A stretch of 29,638 nucleotides of DNA from Candidatus Micrarchaeia archaeon (GTDB lineage: Archaea; Micrarchaeota; Micrarchaeia; Anstonellales; JAHKLY01): contig JBAZFO010000014.1 of the NCBI GenBank assembly GCA_041653315.1, positions 1 through 29,638 on the forward strand, given 5' to 3'. This document shows, in pieces, positions 7,298 through 14,823 of this stretch (the first letter of the stretch is position 1; the number at the start of each line of letters is the position of its first letter). The position numbers and the translations under genes were made by a program. The notes below the pieces were generated by a model. That model was not told the DNA's origin, searched no databases, and was given only the letters and a program-made list of their open reading frames with translations.

Positions 7298-7825
7298 TCA
7301 CCCTAGTTTTGCCATTTCAGCTTTTATTAAAAAAGTTACTTCTGCTTCTGGTAATTCTTTTTCTTGTTCTGGTTCAAAAGGACCATACAAAATTCCATCC
7401 ATTCCAGTATAAGCAGGTACATTCTTTACGATTTTTACCTTTTTTAATACTTTCGTTTTTGTTTTTTCTGTTTTTTTCTCTATTATTGTCTCAAATCTTG
7501 ATTTATGAGATTCCATTAGAGATTTAATATCTTCAAATAAATTAATTTCTTCTTGTGTCATTCCGTCTTTATCTTCTCCAGTACTTTGAATTGTTCTTAA
7601 GAGAATTTTATGCTGTCTCACTTGAAATATATTTCTTAAGACTTTAATTGTATTTTCATATTCTTTTATTTTATTTATTGAATGATCTGTTTCAACTTCT
7701 TGTTTTTTTGATTTTATATAACTTTCTAAATTGTTATAAAAATTATTTTCTAAATTTGCCAGAACCATTGACTCCTTTTCTTCTGATAGTAATTTTCTTA
7801 ATTGAGCATAGTTTAATTCAGACAT
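7298..7825 (-). CDS. GINS complex subunit (Gins51/Sld5-like)
   Basis: GINS joins MCM and GAN/Cdc45 in the replicative helicase complex. The helical A domain fills the first 130 residues, with a basic linker (KTKVLKKVKIVKNVPAY). The small beta B domain follows at the C-terminus with GMDGILYGPFEPEQ and LPEAEVTFLIKAEMA, the DGxxYGPF signature of archaeal Gins51. The A-then-B order is that of Gins51 rather than Gins23. It lies just ahead of eL42 with 5 nt between them and is the first gene of the GINS-eL42-aIF2-alpha-PAC2 unit. PriS and PriL lie 1.2 kb away, so this is a replication neighbourhood. Confidence 0.85.
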   Translation of the reverse strand: MSELNYAQLRKLLSEEKESMVLANLENNFYNNLESYIKSKKQEVETDHSINKIKEYENTIKVLRNIFQVRQHKILLRTIQSTGEDKDGMTQEEINLFEDIKSLMESHKSRFETIIEKKTEKTKTKVLKKVKIVKNVPAYTGMDGILYGPFEPEQEKELPEAEVTFLIKAEMAKLG

Positions 7826-7864
7826 ATCAATATTTTTAAGAGAAACACCTTAAAAGGCTTTCTT

Positions 7865-8389
7865 TTATTCTAGCATGGACACTCGTTTTCCTTTTGAACA
7901 GCCCATTTTTATGTGTGTTTCTACTCCTCCTGTAATTGATTTTCTATTTTTTCCAATTATTTGATTTTTTAATCTATCTGCGAGTTCATGTAGTTTTGCT
8001 CTTGCATTAAGATTTGTTATTTCATCTATACTCCTAATTTGATTCATTAAAAAAAGAATGCTTTCTTCATCTCCTTTGCAAATGGAAGTCAATTTAGTTT
8101 TTATATATTCTAAAAGTTTTTCATGTGTACTTGCTATTTGAACTGCAAGAACTATTTTATCTTCATTTGAAATGTTATTCTGATTGATAAATAATTCAAA
8201 AATTTCTTTTTTATATAATAGTAATTCTTTTTCACTAATTGAATTTCCATTATCTAACATTAAATAAGTTAATTCACCAAAATATTTTAATTCATCAAAA
8301 CTTTTATCTTTTAATTCTTTCACAAATTTTTCTGCTGTTACTCTTTTTTCTATTAAAGAAATTATCCATTCAAAATTTTCTTTTTTCAT
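7865..8389 (-). CDS. hypothetical protein, 174 aa
   Basis: I recognise no family. The sequence is predicted almost entirely helical and charged up to about residue 145, then ends in a basic, Gly-containing tail (SITGGVETHIKMGCSKGKRVSMLE). There is no signal peptide or membrane helix. The ATG at 8389 has AAAGGTGA 5 nt upstream. A GTG three codons earlier overlaps that site. It is divergent from the HD-domain gene across a 110-bp intergenic region. Its place before GINS hints at a replication-linked accessory role, but only by position. Confidence 0.6.
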   Translation of the reverse strand: MKKENFEWIISLIEKRVTAEKFVKELKDKSFDELKYFGELTYLMLDNGNSISEKELLLYKKEIFELFINQNNISNEDKIVLAVQIASTHEKLLEYIKTKLTSICKGDEESILFLMNQIRSIDEITNLNARAKLHELADRLKNQIIGKNRKSITGGVETHIKMGCSKGKRVSMLE

Positions 8390-8499
8390 TTTGTTCACCT
8401 TTGTTATTATTTATATTATTTAGTGAACAATATATATGTAATTACGGGTTTATAAAACTTTCAGTTATGCCATAAAAAGTATATATTTTTAAATCTTTA

Positions 8500-9089
8500 A
8501 TGCAAAACATGTTTATGGAACTTAATGCTGATCTTGAGAATAAAATTAAAGAAGTAGCTCTTAGATATATGGAAAATGCAAGACCAAATTGGGATGTTCC
8601 GCATATGTATGCAACTGTTTTTTATATAAAAAAACTTATTGAAAAAGAAGGAGGAAATCCAAATATATTAATACCAACAATGTATCTTCATGATATTGGG
8701 TATGCAGGACTTATTTCTGAGCCATACTCTTTTGAACATATTGAAAAAGTAAAGCAGAATCATATGAAAATTGGTGCAGAACTTTCTGAAAAATACTCAA
8801 AAAAATAGGTGGTTTTTCAGATGAAGAAATCAAAAGAATTACTTTTTTAATAAGAAATCATGATGAATTAGATAAAATAACTGATTTAGATTTCCAATTA
8901 ATTTTTGAAGCTGATTCTTTAGCACAAATTGATTTAGATAGATCCATATCTAATTTTGGGAGAGAAGATTATCTAAAATTTTTAAATAAATTTGAAACAC
9001 AAAGAATCCCAATTTTCAAAACTAAAACAGGTTTGAAATTTTTAAATAAACTTTGGCCAAAAACAAAAGAATATTTAAATACACTCTAA
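8500..9089 (+). pseudogene. HD-domain phosphohydrolase gene with a -1 frame break at an A7 run
   Basis: HD proteins are metal-dependent phosphohydrolases. The first frame carries a candidate metal His (PHMYATVF) and the YLHDIG HD motif near residues 65-70, then stops at TAG 8806-8808. Reading on in the -1 frame gives GGFSDEEIKRITFLIRNHDELDKITD and EADSLAQIDLDRS, the second half of the same domain, to TAA at 9087-9089. The break lies in TC-AAAAAAA-TAG: stepping back one base gives Ser-Lys-Lys-Ile-Gly-Gly. This is a slippery A-AAA-AAA heptamer, so programmed -1 frameshifting, transcript slippage, a real mutation or a sequencing error in a homopolymer are all possible. The downstream part is well preserved and its stop overlaps that of priS, which argues against old decay. 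Start is ATG 8500, 8509 or 8515. TATATATTTTTAAA just upstream is the TATA region. Confidence 0.7.
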
Positions 9090-10165
9090 TTTTTATTGAT
9101 TTTTGCATATCGTTTGCATAATAAGAATAAAGCATAATTTTCTTCTGTTTTTATTTTATCTCCTTTTTTAAATGAAGTATAGGTTTTATTATTAAATTCC
9201 ATTTCTTTTATATTTTCTATTATCTCTATTTCATAATCTATTTCTTTATCTGAAAATACAATTGCATCTTTTAATGGTTCAAATGAATTTAAATCTCTAA
9301 TTTTAATTGCACATAAAGAACTTCCTGCATGCAGTGTATTAGGCACACGGATTAATCTTGCTAAATCAATAGTAACATTAACATCTATATCCTGCGATAA
9401 ATTAACTCCCAAACTTAAAAGATCTTCTTCTAATTTTTGTTTTTTTATAGATTTCATTATCATTGTCCAGTTTCCATTTTTAAGAACATTTTTCCAATTA
9501 TCTGCGAATAATTTTTCTTTTGCTTTTATTGGTTTATATCTTTCTGGATTATTCATCACAAAACGTGCTAATCTTCCTCTATATCCATGATCATTTGGTG
9601 TTGGTCCAATAAATTTACCATCACCAGTTTTTTTAATTATTGAATCTAAATTCAATCCAGTTCCATTTATATATTCAACAATTTCTCTTCTTTCTTTTCT
9701 ATCTAATTCTCTTATTTTTTCATTTCTTATGTGAATATGATATCCATTTGAACCTGAAAAATTTATATTTAGGTCTTTTTTTGAAAAACCAAAATCTGTT
9801 AAAAGAAAATCTTCAACTAAATGAATTGTTCTATCTTTAACTTCTTTTAAATCATTTATTATGTCTCCAGTTTTATTTGCGTCTAAATCAAATATTAAAT
9901 CAGCACCAAACCATTCTTTTTTTTCCATAGGTCTCATTTCAGGATATAAATAATATGCAGAGGAATGTGAGATATAAAAAGGAATATCTTTTTTTAAATA
10001 AGTATTAAGATCTTGGTCAGTATTAAATGATAAATGTCTCATCTCTATTTTTTTGTCCCAGCTTCCAATACCAAATTCTCTTTTATTTATATCAGGTATT
10101 TCAATAGAATTTTTTTCATAATATTCTTTGAATTTATCTTTAACTTTTTCTTCTGTTTTATCCAT
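9086..10165 (-). CDS. priS: DNA primase small (catalytic) subunit
   Basis: PriS makes the primer at replication forks. The catalytic aspartates are in IFDLDAN (Asp93 and Asp95), and the nucleotide-binding motif SGSNGYHIH is at 137-145. GRLARFVMNNPERY and RLIRVPNTLHAGSS (from about 270) are further conserved blocks of the family. Length 359 aa is normal. The ATG at 10165 follows AAAAAGG. It overlaps the end of priL by 8 nt, so the two subunits are translationally coupled. Its stop overlaps that of the convergent HD gene. Confidence 0.93.
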   Translation of the reverse strand: MDKTEEKVKDKFKEYYEKNSIEIPDINKREFGIGSWDKKIEMRHLSFNTDQDLNTYLKKDIPFYISHSSAYYLYPEMRPMEKKEWFGADLIFDLDANKTGDIINDLKEVKDRTIHLVEDFLLTDFGFSKKDLNINFSGSNGYHIHIRNEKIRELDRKERREIVEYINGTGLNLDSIIKKTGDGKFIGPTPNDHGYRGRLARFVMNNPERYKPIKAKEKLFADNWKNVLKNGNWTMIMKSIKKQKLEEDLLSLGVNLSQDIDVNVTIDLARLIRVPNTLHAGSSLCAIKIRDLNSFEPLKDAIVFSDKEIDYEIEIIENIKEMEFNNKTYTSFKKGDKIKTEENYALFLLCKRYAKINKN

Positions 10166-11105
10166 TATTATCAAACCTTTTTTTATATTTTAAAGGATTA
10201 AAACATCCACAGTCATTTATGCATAATCCATATGTTTTTAGAGTTGTACAAGAAGGCATAGAATATTCTTTTTTCATTATATAATTTATTTGATATTCTG
10301 AAATATTTAAATTAAAATCTGGGCTGTTTGAAAATATAGCAAGTATTTCTTCCTTTGTTTTTCCTATACTATAAAGATATATAGCTAATGACCATCTAGA
10401 ATGGTGGGATAAATTTTTGTTTTGATATATTTCATCTAAAAGTTTTTTCATACATGGTGCAGTTTCCCCGCTAAATTTAATTTCTTTTACTTCTGGTTTT
10501 GGAAGGTATATTTCAATTTCTTTAGCTGCTTCAATTATTTTTTCTTTATATGTTTCTGGAATTTTTTGTTTTCTAGGAAGTGTTTTTTCAATTCTTTGTC
10601 TTACTGCTTCTTCTATTACTCTGTTTCTTTCATGTTTTGTTAATTTTACATATCCATTAGAAAGTTCTTTATTAATTAAAAAATATTCTGGTGAACCAGG
10701 TGAAGATTTAAGATACTCAGAAAAATATAATAAATAATTTTCACCTTCTTTTTCAAAATTTAATTCTAAATCCTTTGAAATTTTTTTAATATTTGTTTCA
10801 TTTTCCTCATTGATGTATTCTCTAGTTTTTTTTGATTCTGCAACTGAATATTTTGCAGAAAAATATCTATTATCTAATGCAGCGATTATCATTCTTGATA
10901 CTGCATAGCTGATTAATTCATCTTCAAATAGGTTATCTTGAAATTCAAAAAATTTTTGTATATTATTATTTATATTATCAACTATTCTTTTTTTTGCTTT
11001 TGTGATTATCTCTTCTTTTATTTCAATTTCTTTTGAACTTATATAATCTTTAGCATATTTGGTAAAAGGGTATTTTGCATAGAATAAGAGAAGTTCGTTT
11101 ACCAT
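10158..11105 (-). CDS. priL: DNA primase large subunit, Fe-S protein
   Basis: PriL is the regulatory partner of PriS. It binds a 4Fe-4S cluster and helps initiation and primer counting. The N-terminal half is helical (FYAKYPF and YAVSRMIIAALDNRYFS are recognisable). The C-terminal domain carries the four cluster cysteines: one in TAPCMKKLL near residue 218 and three in SCTTLKTYGLCINDCGCFNPLKYKKRF near the end, a stretch that holds four Cys in all. Length 315 aa is typical. It is the upstream gene of the priL-priS pair. A TATA-like TTATAAGTAATATT lies just before the start. Confidence 0.9.
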   Translation of the reverse strand: MVNELLLFYAKYPFTKYAKDYISSKEIEIKEEIITKAKKRIVDNINNNIQKFFEFQDNLFEDELISYAVSRMIIAALDNRYFSAKYSVAESKKTREYINEENETNIKKISKDLELNFEKEGENYLLYFSEYLKSSPGSPEYFLINKELSNGYVKLTKHERNRVIEEAVRQRIEKTLPRKQKIPETYKEKIIEAAKEIEIYLPKPEVKEIKFSGETAPCMKKLLDEIYQNKNLSHHSRWSLAIYLYSIGKTKEEILAIFSNSPDFNLNISEYQINYIMKKEYSMPSCTTLKTYGLCINDCGCFNPLKYKKRFDNNG

Positions 11106-11139
11106 AATATTACTTATAATTAGCTATTTTTAATTATAT

Positions 11140-11565
11140 CTATATTTTTTCCCATTTCTCTATTTCTCCTTTTTTAATATTAAATAATGGGTGTGGTTTG
11201 ATTTTTTTTATTTTTTTAATTTCCTTATATTTATTTTTATCTCTTTTTTTCAATTTTTTCTTTAAGTGTTCAAATTCATATTCTATTTGTTTATTTGTTA
11301 TTAAGATTGTTTTTTTTGTTTTTCTTCCTAATTTTGTTTTATCAAAGTTATATTTTCTATTTTCTGCCTCTTTTTGAATATAATATAAGTAAGTATTAAT
11401 CATTAATATTTTATCTTTATTTTTTTTAAATCTTATTAATTGAGGATGATTTTTGTATCCCTTTGTTTGGTTTTTTAATACTTTTTTTGCTAATAAGGAT
11501 TCTCGCCATAAAGCAATTAGTCCGATTTTATCTAAATATTTTGGATGAATACTCCACAATCTCAT
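11140..11565 (-). CDS. pyrimidine dimer DNA glycosylase (Pyr_excise/endonuclease V family)
   Basis: These enzymes remove UV-induced pyrimidine dimers by glycosylase/AP-lyase action. The N-terminus MRLWSIHPKYLDKIGLIALW, then RESLLAK, then TKGYKNHPQLIRFK near residues 34-47, matches the PF03013 family pattern (MRxWxIxPxxL, WREsLLA, GYxNHPQ). Length 141 aa fits. The C-terminal 60 residues are very Lys-rich. Its ATG overlaps the stop of the Ogg2-type gene as ATGA at 11562-11565, so the two repair genes form a coupled pair, probably giving a combined UV and oxidative base-damage repair unit. Confidence 0.72.
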   Translation of the reverse strand: MRLWSIHPKYLDKIGLIALWRESLLAKKVLKNQTKGYKNHPQLIRFKKNKDKILMINTYLYYIQKEAENRKYNFDKTKLGRKTKKTILITNKQIEYEFEHLKKKLKKRDKNKYKEIKKIKKIKPHPLFNIKKGEIEKWEKI

Positions 11566-12179
11566 TTCAATACCTTTCCAGTTTCAATATACCATAAATA
11601 AAGATCTAATTCTCCTAAAGTTATATTTAATTTTTTTGCTATTTTTGTAAGTATTTTTTCAATTTCTAAATATTTATTTTTAGTTAAAGTTTTTGGTTTT
11701 TTAATTAATTTGTGTTTAACTAATAAATCAATTATATGAAAATCAATTATTGCATAATTTAAATATCCAATATTTCTTAAAAAATGACTTGCTTCTTTGT
11801 AGCCTATGCCTTTGATGTTTTTAACAATCCATTCTCTTAATTCATTTCCTTTTTTTTGTTCTAATGTTTTTTTTAAATCAATAATTTTATTTCTGTTTGA
11901 ATAAATATAATCTGCTCTTATATTTGGAAATCTATATTTTTCTTTCTTTAATCTTTCTTTTAATTCTTCTTCATTTAAAGTTAAGAAACCATTATTAATT
12001 GATTTTTGTATTCGTATTCCTCCTTCTGCAGTATAATTAGCAGTTAAAATACAAAAACACAATTCTTTAAAAATTTCATTTGCAGTTTTTCTTTGTTTAA
12101 ATTCCATTAGTCTTAAATTAATCTTAGATTTTATCTCACTTTTCATGAGCTTTTTAATTTTTTTAATAAATTTTTCCAT
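11562..12179 (-). CDS. ogg: N-glycosylase/DNA lyase, archaeal Ogg2 type
   Basis: Ogg2 removes 8-oxoguanine and nicks the backbone. The HhH-GPD core is seen as NIKGIGYKEASHFLRNIGY (about residues 121-139), with the catalytic Lys128, and IIDFHIIDLL with Asp146. CFCILTANYTAEGG near 41-54 and the C-terminal LDLYLWYIETGK are characteristic of the archaeal family. Length is 205 aa from the ATG at 12179. The frame is open back to 12218, but those codons lie inside the 59-bp repeat. A TATA-like TTTTAAAAC 20-25 nt upstream, at the edge of the same repeat, supports a leaderless start here. Confidence 0.85.
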   Translation of the reverse strand: MEKFIKKIKKLMKSEIKSKINLRLMEFKQRKTANEIFKELCFCILTANYTAEGGIRIQKSINNGFLTLNEEELKERLKKEKYRFPNIRADYIYSNRNKIIDLKKTLEQKKGNELREWIVKNIKGIGYKEASHFLRNIGYLNYAIIDFHIIDLLVKHKLIKKPKTLTKNKYLEIEKILTKIAKKLNITLGELDLYLWYIETGKVLK

Positions 12180-12197
12180 ATGTCCTTTTCTTTTAAG

Positions 12198-12256
12198 TTT
12201 TAAAACTATCGGAAACAATCGGCAAAGTATACATTTCCGATACCTGCCGATACTTA
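12198..12256. repeat. direct repeat copy 1, palindromic site upstream of ogg
   Basis: This 59-bp sequence recurs at 13562-13620 with one difference that I see (A against C at its centre-right). It is nearly palindromic about AAAGTATAC: TATCGG at 12207, ATCGG at 12218, CCGATA at 12237 and CCGATA at 12247, giving two inverted pairs of half-sites. The left edge TTTTAAAAC is the likely TATA box of ogg, so the site doubles as operator. It also touches the stop codon of the AlbA_2 gene. Confidence 0.85.
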
Positions 12257-13540
12257 TAGAGAATAAAAAACTCTATTTTTAACTCTTAATTTTTTTAATA
12301 TTCCTTTTTTTAATAATTCTGAAATATAATTTCTTACAGTTCGCTCTGAAACTTTTAAATGTTTTGCTATGTCTTTAGTATTTTTTTTATCTGTACCTAT
12401 AAACGAAATCAACTTAGAAACTACCATATCTGCTTTAAAATTAATATGAACAGTAAAGAAATTTTTTTCACTTTTAAATTCTGGTATAATTCCATTTTTT
12501 TTACATTCTTCAATTATTTTTAATGTGCCGCTACCCCATTCATCAACATGGCCGGAATAATATGAAATCTTTGCAATTAAAGGATTTCTTAATACTGATT
12601 TATGTATTTTAAAAAGCATTTCTTCATCTATTTCTGGTGGAAGGGCGCCAGGATTGCTTATCTCAAGAAAATTAGGTGTAATTAATAAATAATTTGGGGA
12701 AGGTGCAGAATAATCTCTATGAACTAAGGAGTTAACAACTATTTCACGTATTGCAGACAAAGAGATTATTGGATCTTCTTTTCTTACTATCCCTTCTAAA
12801 TATATTTTTTTAGGTATGTGTTTTTGTATATATTCAACAATTTTATCAATTAAAATATAAAAAGGAAAGGAAAATGTTTGAATATCAATAAGATTTTCTG
12901 TGCTAAATTTATCTGTGGTTGATACTGCACATTTAAATTCTAAATAAGGGAATTCATATTCTATTTTTTTTGAAAATAAAATTACTCCTGCATTTTTTAG
13001 TTTATTTTTTTCTGCTAAGTTTAATTTATTTAGTATTTCGGTTATACTATGGTTTTCAACATTTATTCGTTTATTATTTAATACTAATTTTTTAAATTTT
13101 GAAAATGCTTCGGTGTCAACACTTTCTATATCTAAATTACTTAGTTGTGAATCAAAAAATTCCCTTTTTCTATTTGTTAAAATAGATTCTATATCTTGTG
13201 GACTCATTTTTAGATTTGATTTTCCTGAACGAAGATATGCAATTCCTTTGAAAAAATGAGGTTTTGTTTTACTCTCAAAAATTTTTATGTTTAATATTGT
13301 TTTTTTATTTTTTGTTAAAATATTAATCTGTGGTCTTATTGGTGGAGAAAGTTCTTGTGAGATTTTTTTTGATAGATTTTCTATGGTGTTTTTACCAATA
13401 GATATTCCAATTTCCTTTCCATCATCATCTATACCAATATTTAATTCTCCTCCTCCATTATTTGCAAATGCAGTTATAGTTTTTAAAATTGAATCAATAT
13501 CTGAAAGAGATTTTTTAAATTCTTTATTTTGATTTTCCAT
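12254..13540 (-). CDS. AlbA_2/Schlafen-type putative DNA-binding regulator with GHKL-like and HTH domains
   Basis: The family is often annotated as RecG-related transcriptional regulator. The N-terminal AlbA_2 domain shows EFKKSL at residues 7-12 and ITAFANNGGGELNIGID at 22-38, followed by HFFKGIAYLRSGKSNLKM. The middle has the degenerate GHKL-ATPase-like block (AIREIVVNSLVHRDYS, EISNPGALPP, NPLIAKI, EWGSGTLKII). A winged helix closes the protein (DIAKHLKVSERTVRNYISELLKKG). Length 428 aa is full. The gene lies exactly between two 59-bp direct repeats and takes its promoter from the upstream copy, with TTTTAAAATAATTA about 25 nt before the ATG. Insertion as a single-gene unit beside ogg is likely. 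Autoregulation through the palindromes is plausible, not shown. Confidence 0.82.
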   Translation of the reverse strand: MENQNKEFKKSLSDIDSILKTITAFANNGGGELNIGIDDDGKEIGISIGKNTIENLSKKISQELSPPIRPQINILTKNKKTILNIKIFESKTKPHFFKGIAYLRSGKSNLKMSPQDIESILTNRKREFFDSQLSNLDIESVDTEAFSKFKKLVLNNKRINVENHSITEILNKLNLAEKNKLKNAGVILFSKKIEYEFPYLEFKCAVSTTDKFSTENLIDIQTFSFPFYILIDKIVEYIQKHIPKKIYLEGIVRKEDPIISLSAIREIVVNSLVHRDYSAPSPNYLLITPNFLEISNPGALPPEIDEEMLFKIHKSVLRNPLIAKISYYSGHVDEWGSGTLKIIEECKKNGIIPEFKSEKNFFTVHINFKADMVVSKLISFIGTDKKNTKDIAKHLKVSERTVRNYISELLKKGILKKLRVKNRVFYSL

Positions 13541-13561
13541 ATTTTTATTAAAATAATAATT

Positions 13562-13620
13562 ATTTTAAAACTATCGGAAACAATCGGCAAAGTATACCTT
13601 TCCGATACCTGCCGATACTT
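13562..13620. repeat. direct repeat copy 2, palindromic site upstream of the AlbA_2 gene
   Basis: This is the second copy of the 59-bp palindromic sequence, 1364 bp from the first. It ends 22 nt before the AlbA_2 start codon, with the same TTTTAAAA TATA edge facing the gene. The TATCGG half-sites are at 13571 and 13582-13587, and the CCGATA half-sites at 13601 and 13611. Confidence 0.85.
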
Positions 13621-13632
13621 ACTAATAGAAAA

Positions 13633-14007
13633 TTATGCTTTCCATAATCCATGTATATTGCAATAAGTTCTTGCTATTATATTTTCTGTTTTAATATAAA
13701 ATTCAACTTCTGGTTTTTCTTTAGGTTTTAGATATTTTCTATAAATTTTATTATCTGCAATTATTTCTATCCATTCAATATAATGATTTTCTTCCATTGG
13801 ATGTTCTATTTCACCTATTTTTACTTTTATTCCATTTTCTATTTTTTCAATTATTGGAATATGTTTTTCTAATCCTTGGTCTTTTATTTTTTCTTCTAAT
13901 AATTCCATTGGTTTTCCACAGCATACTAATTGTCCTATTCCAGTGTGTAAAACTTCAGTTATGTTTCCGCAAATATTGCATTTATAAATTTCATTTAATT
14001 TTGTCAT
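13633..14007 (-). CDS. dfx: desulfoferrodoxin (2-iron superoxide reductase)
   Basis: The enzyme reduces superoxide to peroxide without making oxygen, as found in anaerobes. Residue numbering coincides with classical desulfoferrodoxin: centre I ligands Cys10, Cys13, Cys29 and Cys30; centre II ligands His49, His69, His75, Cys116 and His119; catalytic Glu47 and Lys48. All are present, so the enzyme should be functional and the host is probably anaerobic or microaerophilic. Length 124 aa is standard. The gene lies 9 nt after the FKBP gene, so they may be cotranscribed. The AlbA_2 insertion lies just downstream. Confidence 0.95.
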   Translation of the reverse strand: MTKLNEIYKCNICGNITEVLHTGIGQLVCCGKPMELLEEKIKDQGLEKHIPIIEKIENGIKVKIGEIEHPMEENHYIEWIEIIADNKIYRKYLKPKEKPEVEFYIKTENIIARTYCNIHGLWKA

Positions 14008-14016
14008 AAATATTAC

Positions 14017-14772
14017 CTATTGTCTTTTTGTGATATTTCTTACCCAAATATCCATAATAATTATTTCACCTGCTAATTCTTTATTAAAATCAATTGTGAT
14101 TATATCATTTTCAATTGATGTTATTCTTGCTGTTTTTAAGCTGTGGTCTTTTGGATGTTCAAAATAATGTTTTGATCCAAGTTCTAATTGAGTTTCAACA
14201 AAAGCATGTGTTTTATTTAAATCATAAATGAATTTTGGTATTCCCATAGTAATAAACGTTGTATTTATTTTTGGGTGGTGTTCAAAAATATAAGTACTAT
14301 TTGTAATATTAATTACTGTTATATTCCAATTTTGTTCTTTGAAAGTTTCATTTAATTTATACTCTTTTTCAAAATTAGATTTATTTAATTCTTCAATTAA
14401 TTCGAAAGTAAAATATTTTGGTGTCTTGAAGATTTCACTTTCATTTGCTTTTCCATACGCCATTTCTGGAGAAATTATTAACGTTTCATTTGATCCATTT
14501 TCTAAACCTAATAACCCATGTGTTAATCCTTTAATATATCCATTATTATCTAAGAGTTGTACTTCTATTGGGGAGTAATCTCTATTACTATTAAAAATAT
14601 TATTCTCAACTGCTATTTCTTCAATAGACGTATCTATTATACTTCCGTTTTCTAAATAAGTGATATAATCTACAAAAGCTATATCTCCCATTTCTATTAT
14701 TGGAATTTCTTCTTTTTCAGTACAGCCAAATAGAAATATCCCAATAATTAATAATAATATTAGTTTTTTCAT
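14017..14772 (-). CDS. FKBP-type peptidyl-prolyl isomerase, lipoprotein
   Basis: This is a cis-trans prolyl isomerase with chaperone function, probably anchored outside the cell membrane. The N-terminus MKKLILLLIIGIFLFGCTE is a signal peptide with lipobox LFGC (Cys17). The FKBP core follows: GDIAFVDYITYLENGSIIDTS at about 29-49, then LTHGLLGLENGSNETLIISPEMAYGKAN, with an inserted-flap domain between the halves as in SlyD/long archaeal FKBPs. The second half, with HHPKINTTFITMGIPK and LAGEIIIMDIWVRNI, completes the long archaeal form. There are several NxS/T sequons. It is divergent from the membrane AAA+ gene. Confidence 0.85.
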   Translation of the reverse strand: MKKLILLLIIGIFLFGCTEKEEIPIIEMGDIAFVDYITYLENGSIIDTSIEEIAVENNIFNSNRDYSPIEVQLLDNNGYIKGLTHGLLGLENGSNETLIISPEMAYGKANESEIFKTPKYFTFELIEELNKSNFEKEYKLNETFKEQNWNITVINITNSTYIFEHHPKINTTFITMGIPKFIYDLNKTHAFVETQLELGSKHYFEHPKDHSLKTARITSIENDIITIDFNKELAGEIIIMDIWVRNITKRQ

Positions 14773-14823
14773 AATTTAATTTCTGTGTTAACATTTTAAT
14801 ACTTTACTTTGTTATTTTTCTAT

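Noticed and set aside
12180..12218. 13-codon N-terminal extension of the Ogg2-type protein
   Set aside because: It is encoded by the 59-bp repeat and promoter; the ATG at 12179 fits the TATA spacing and family length.
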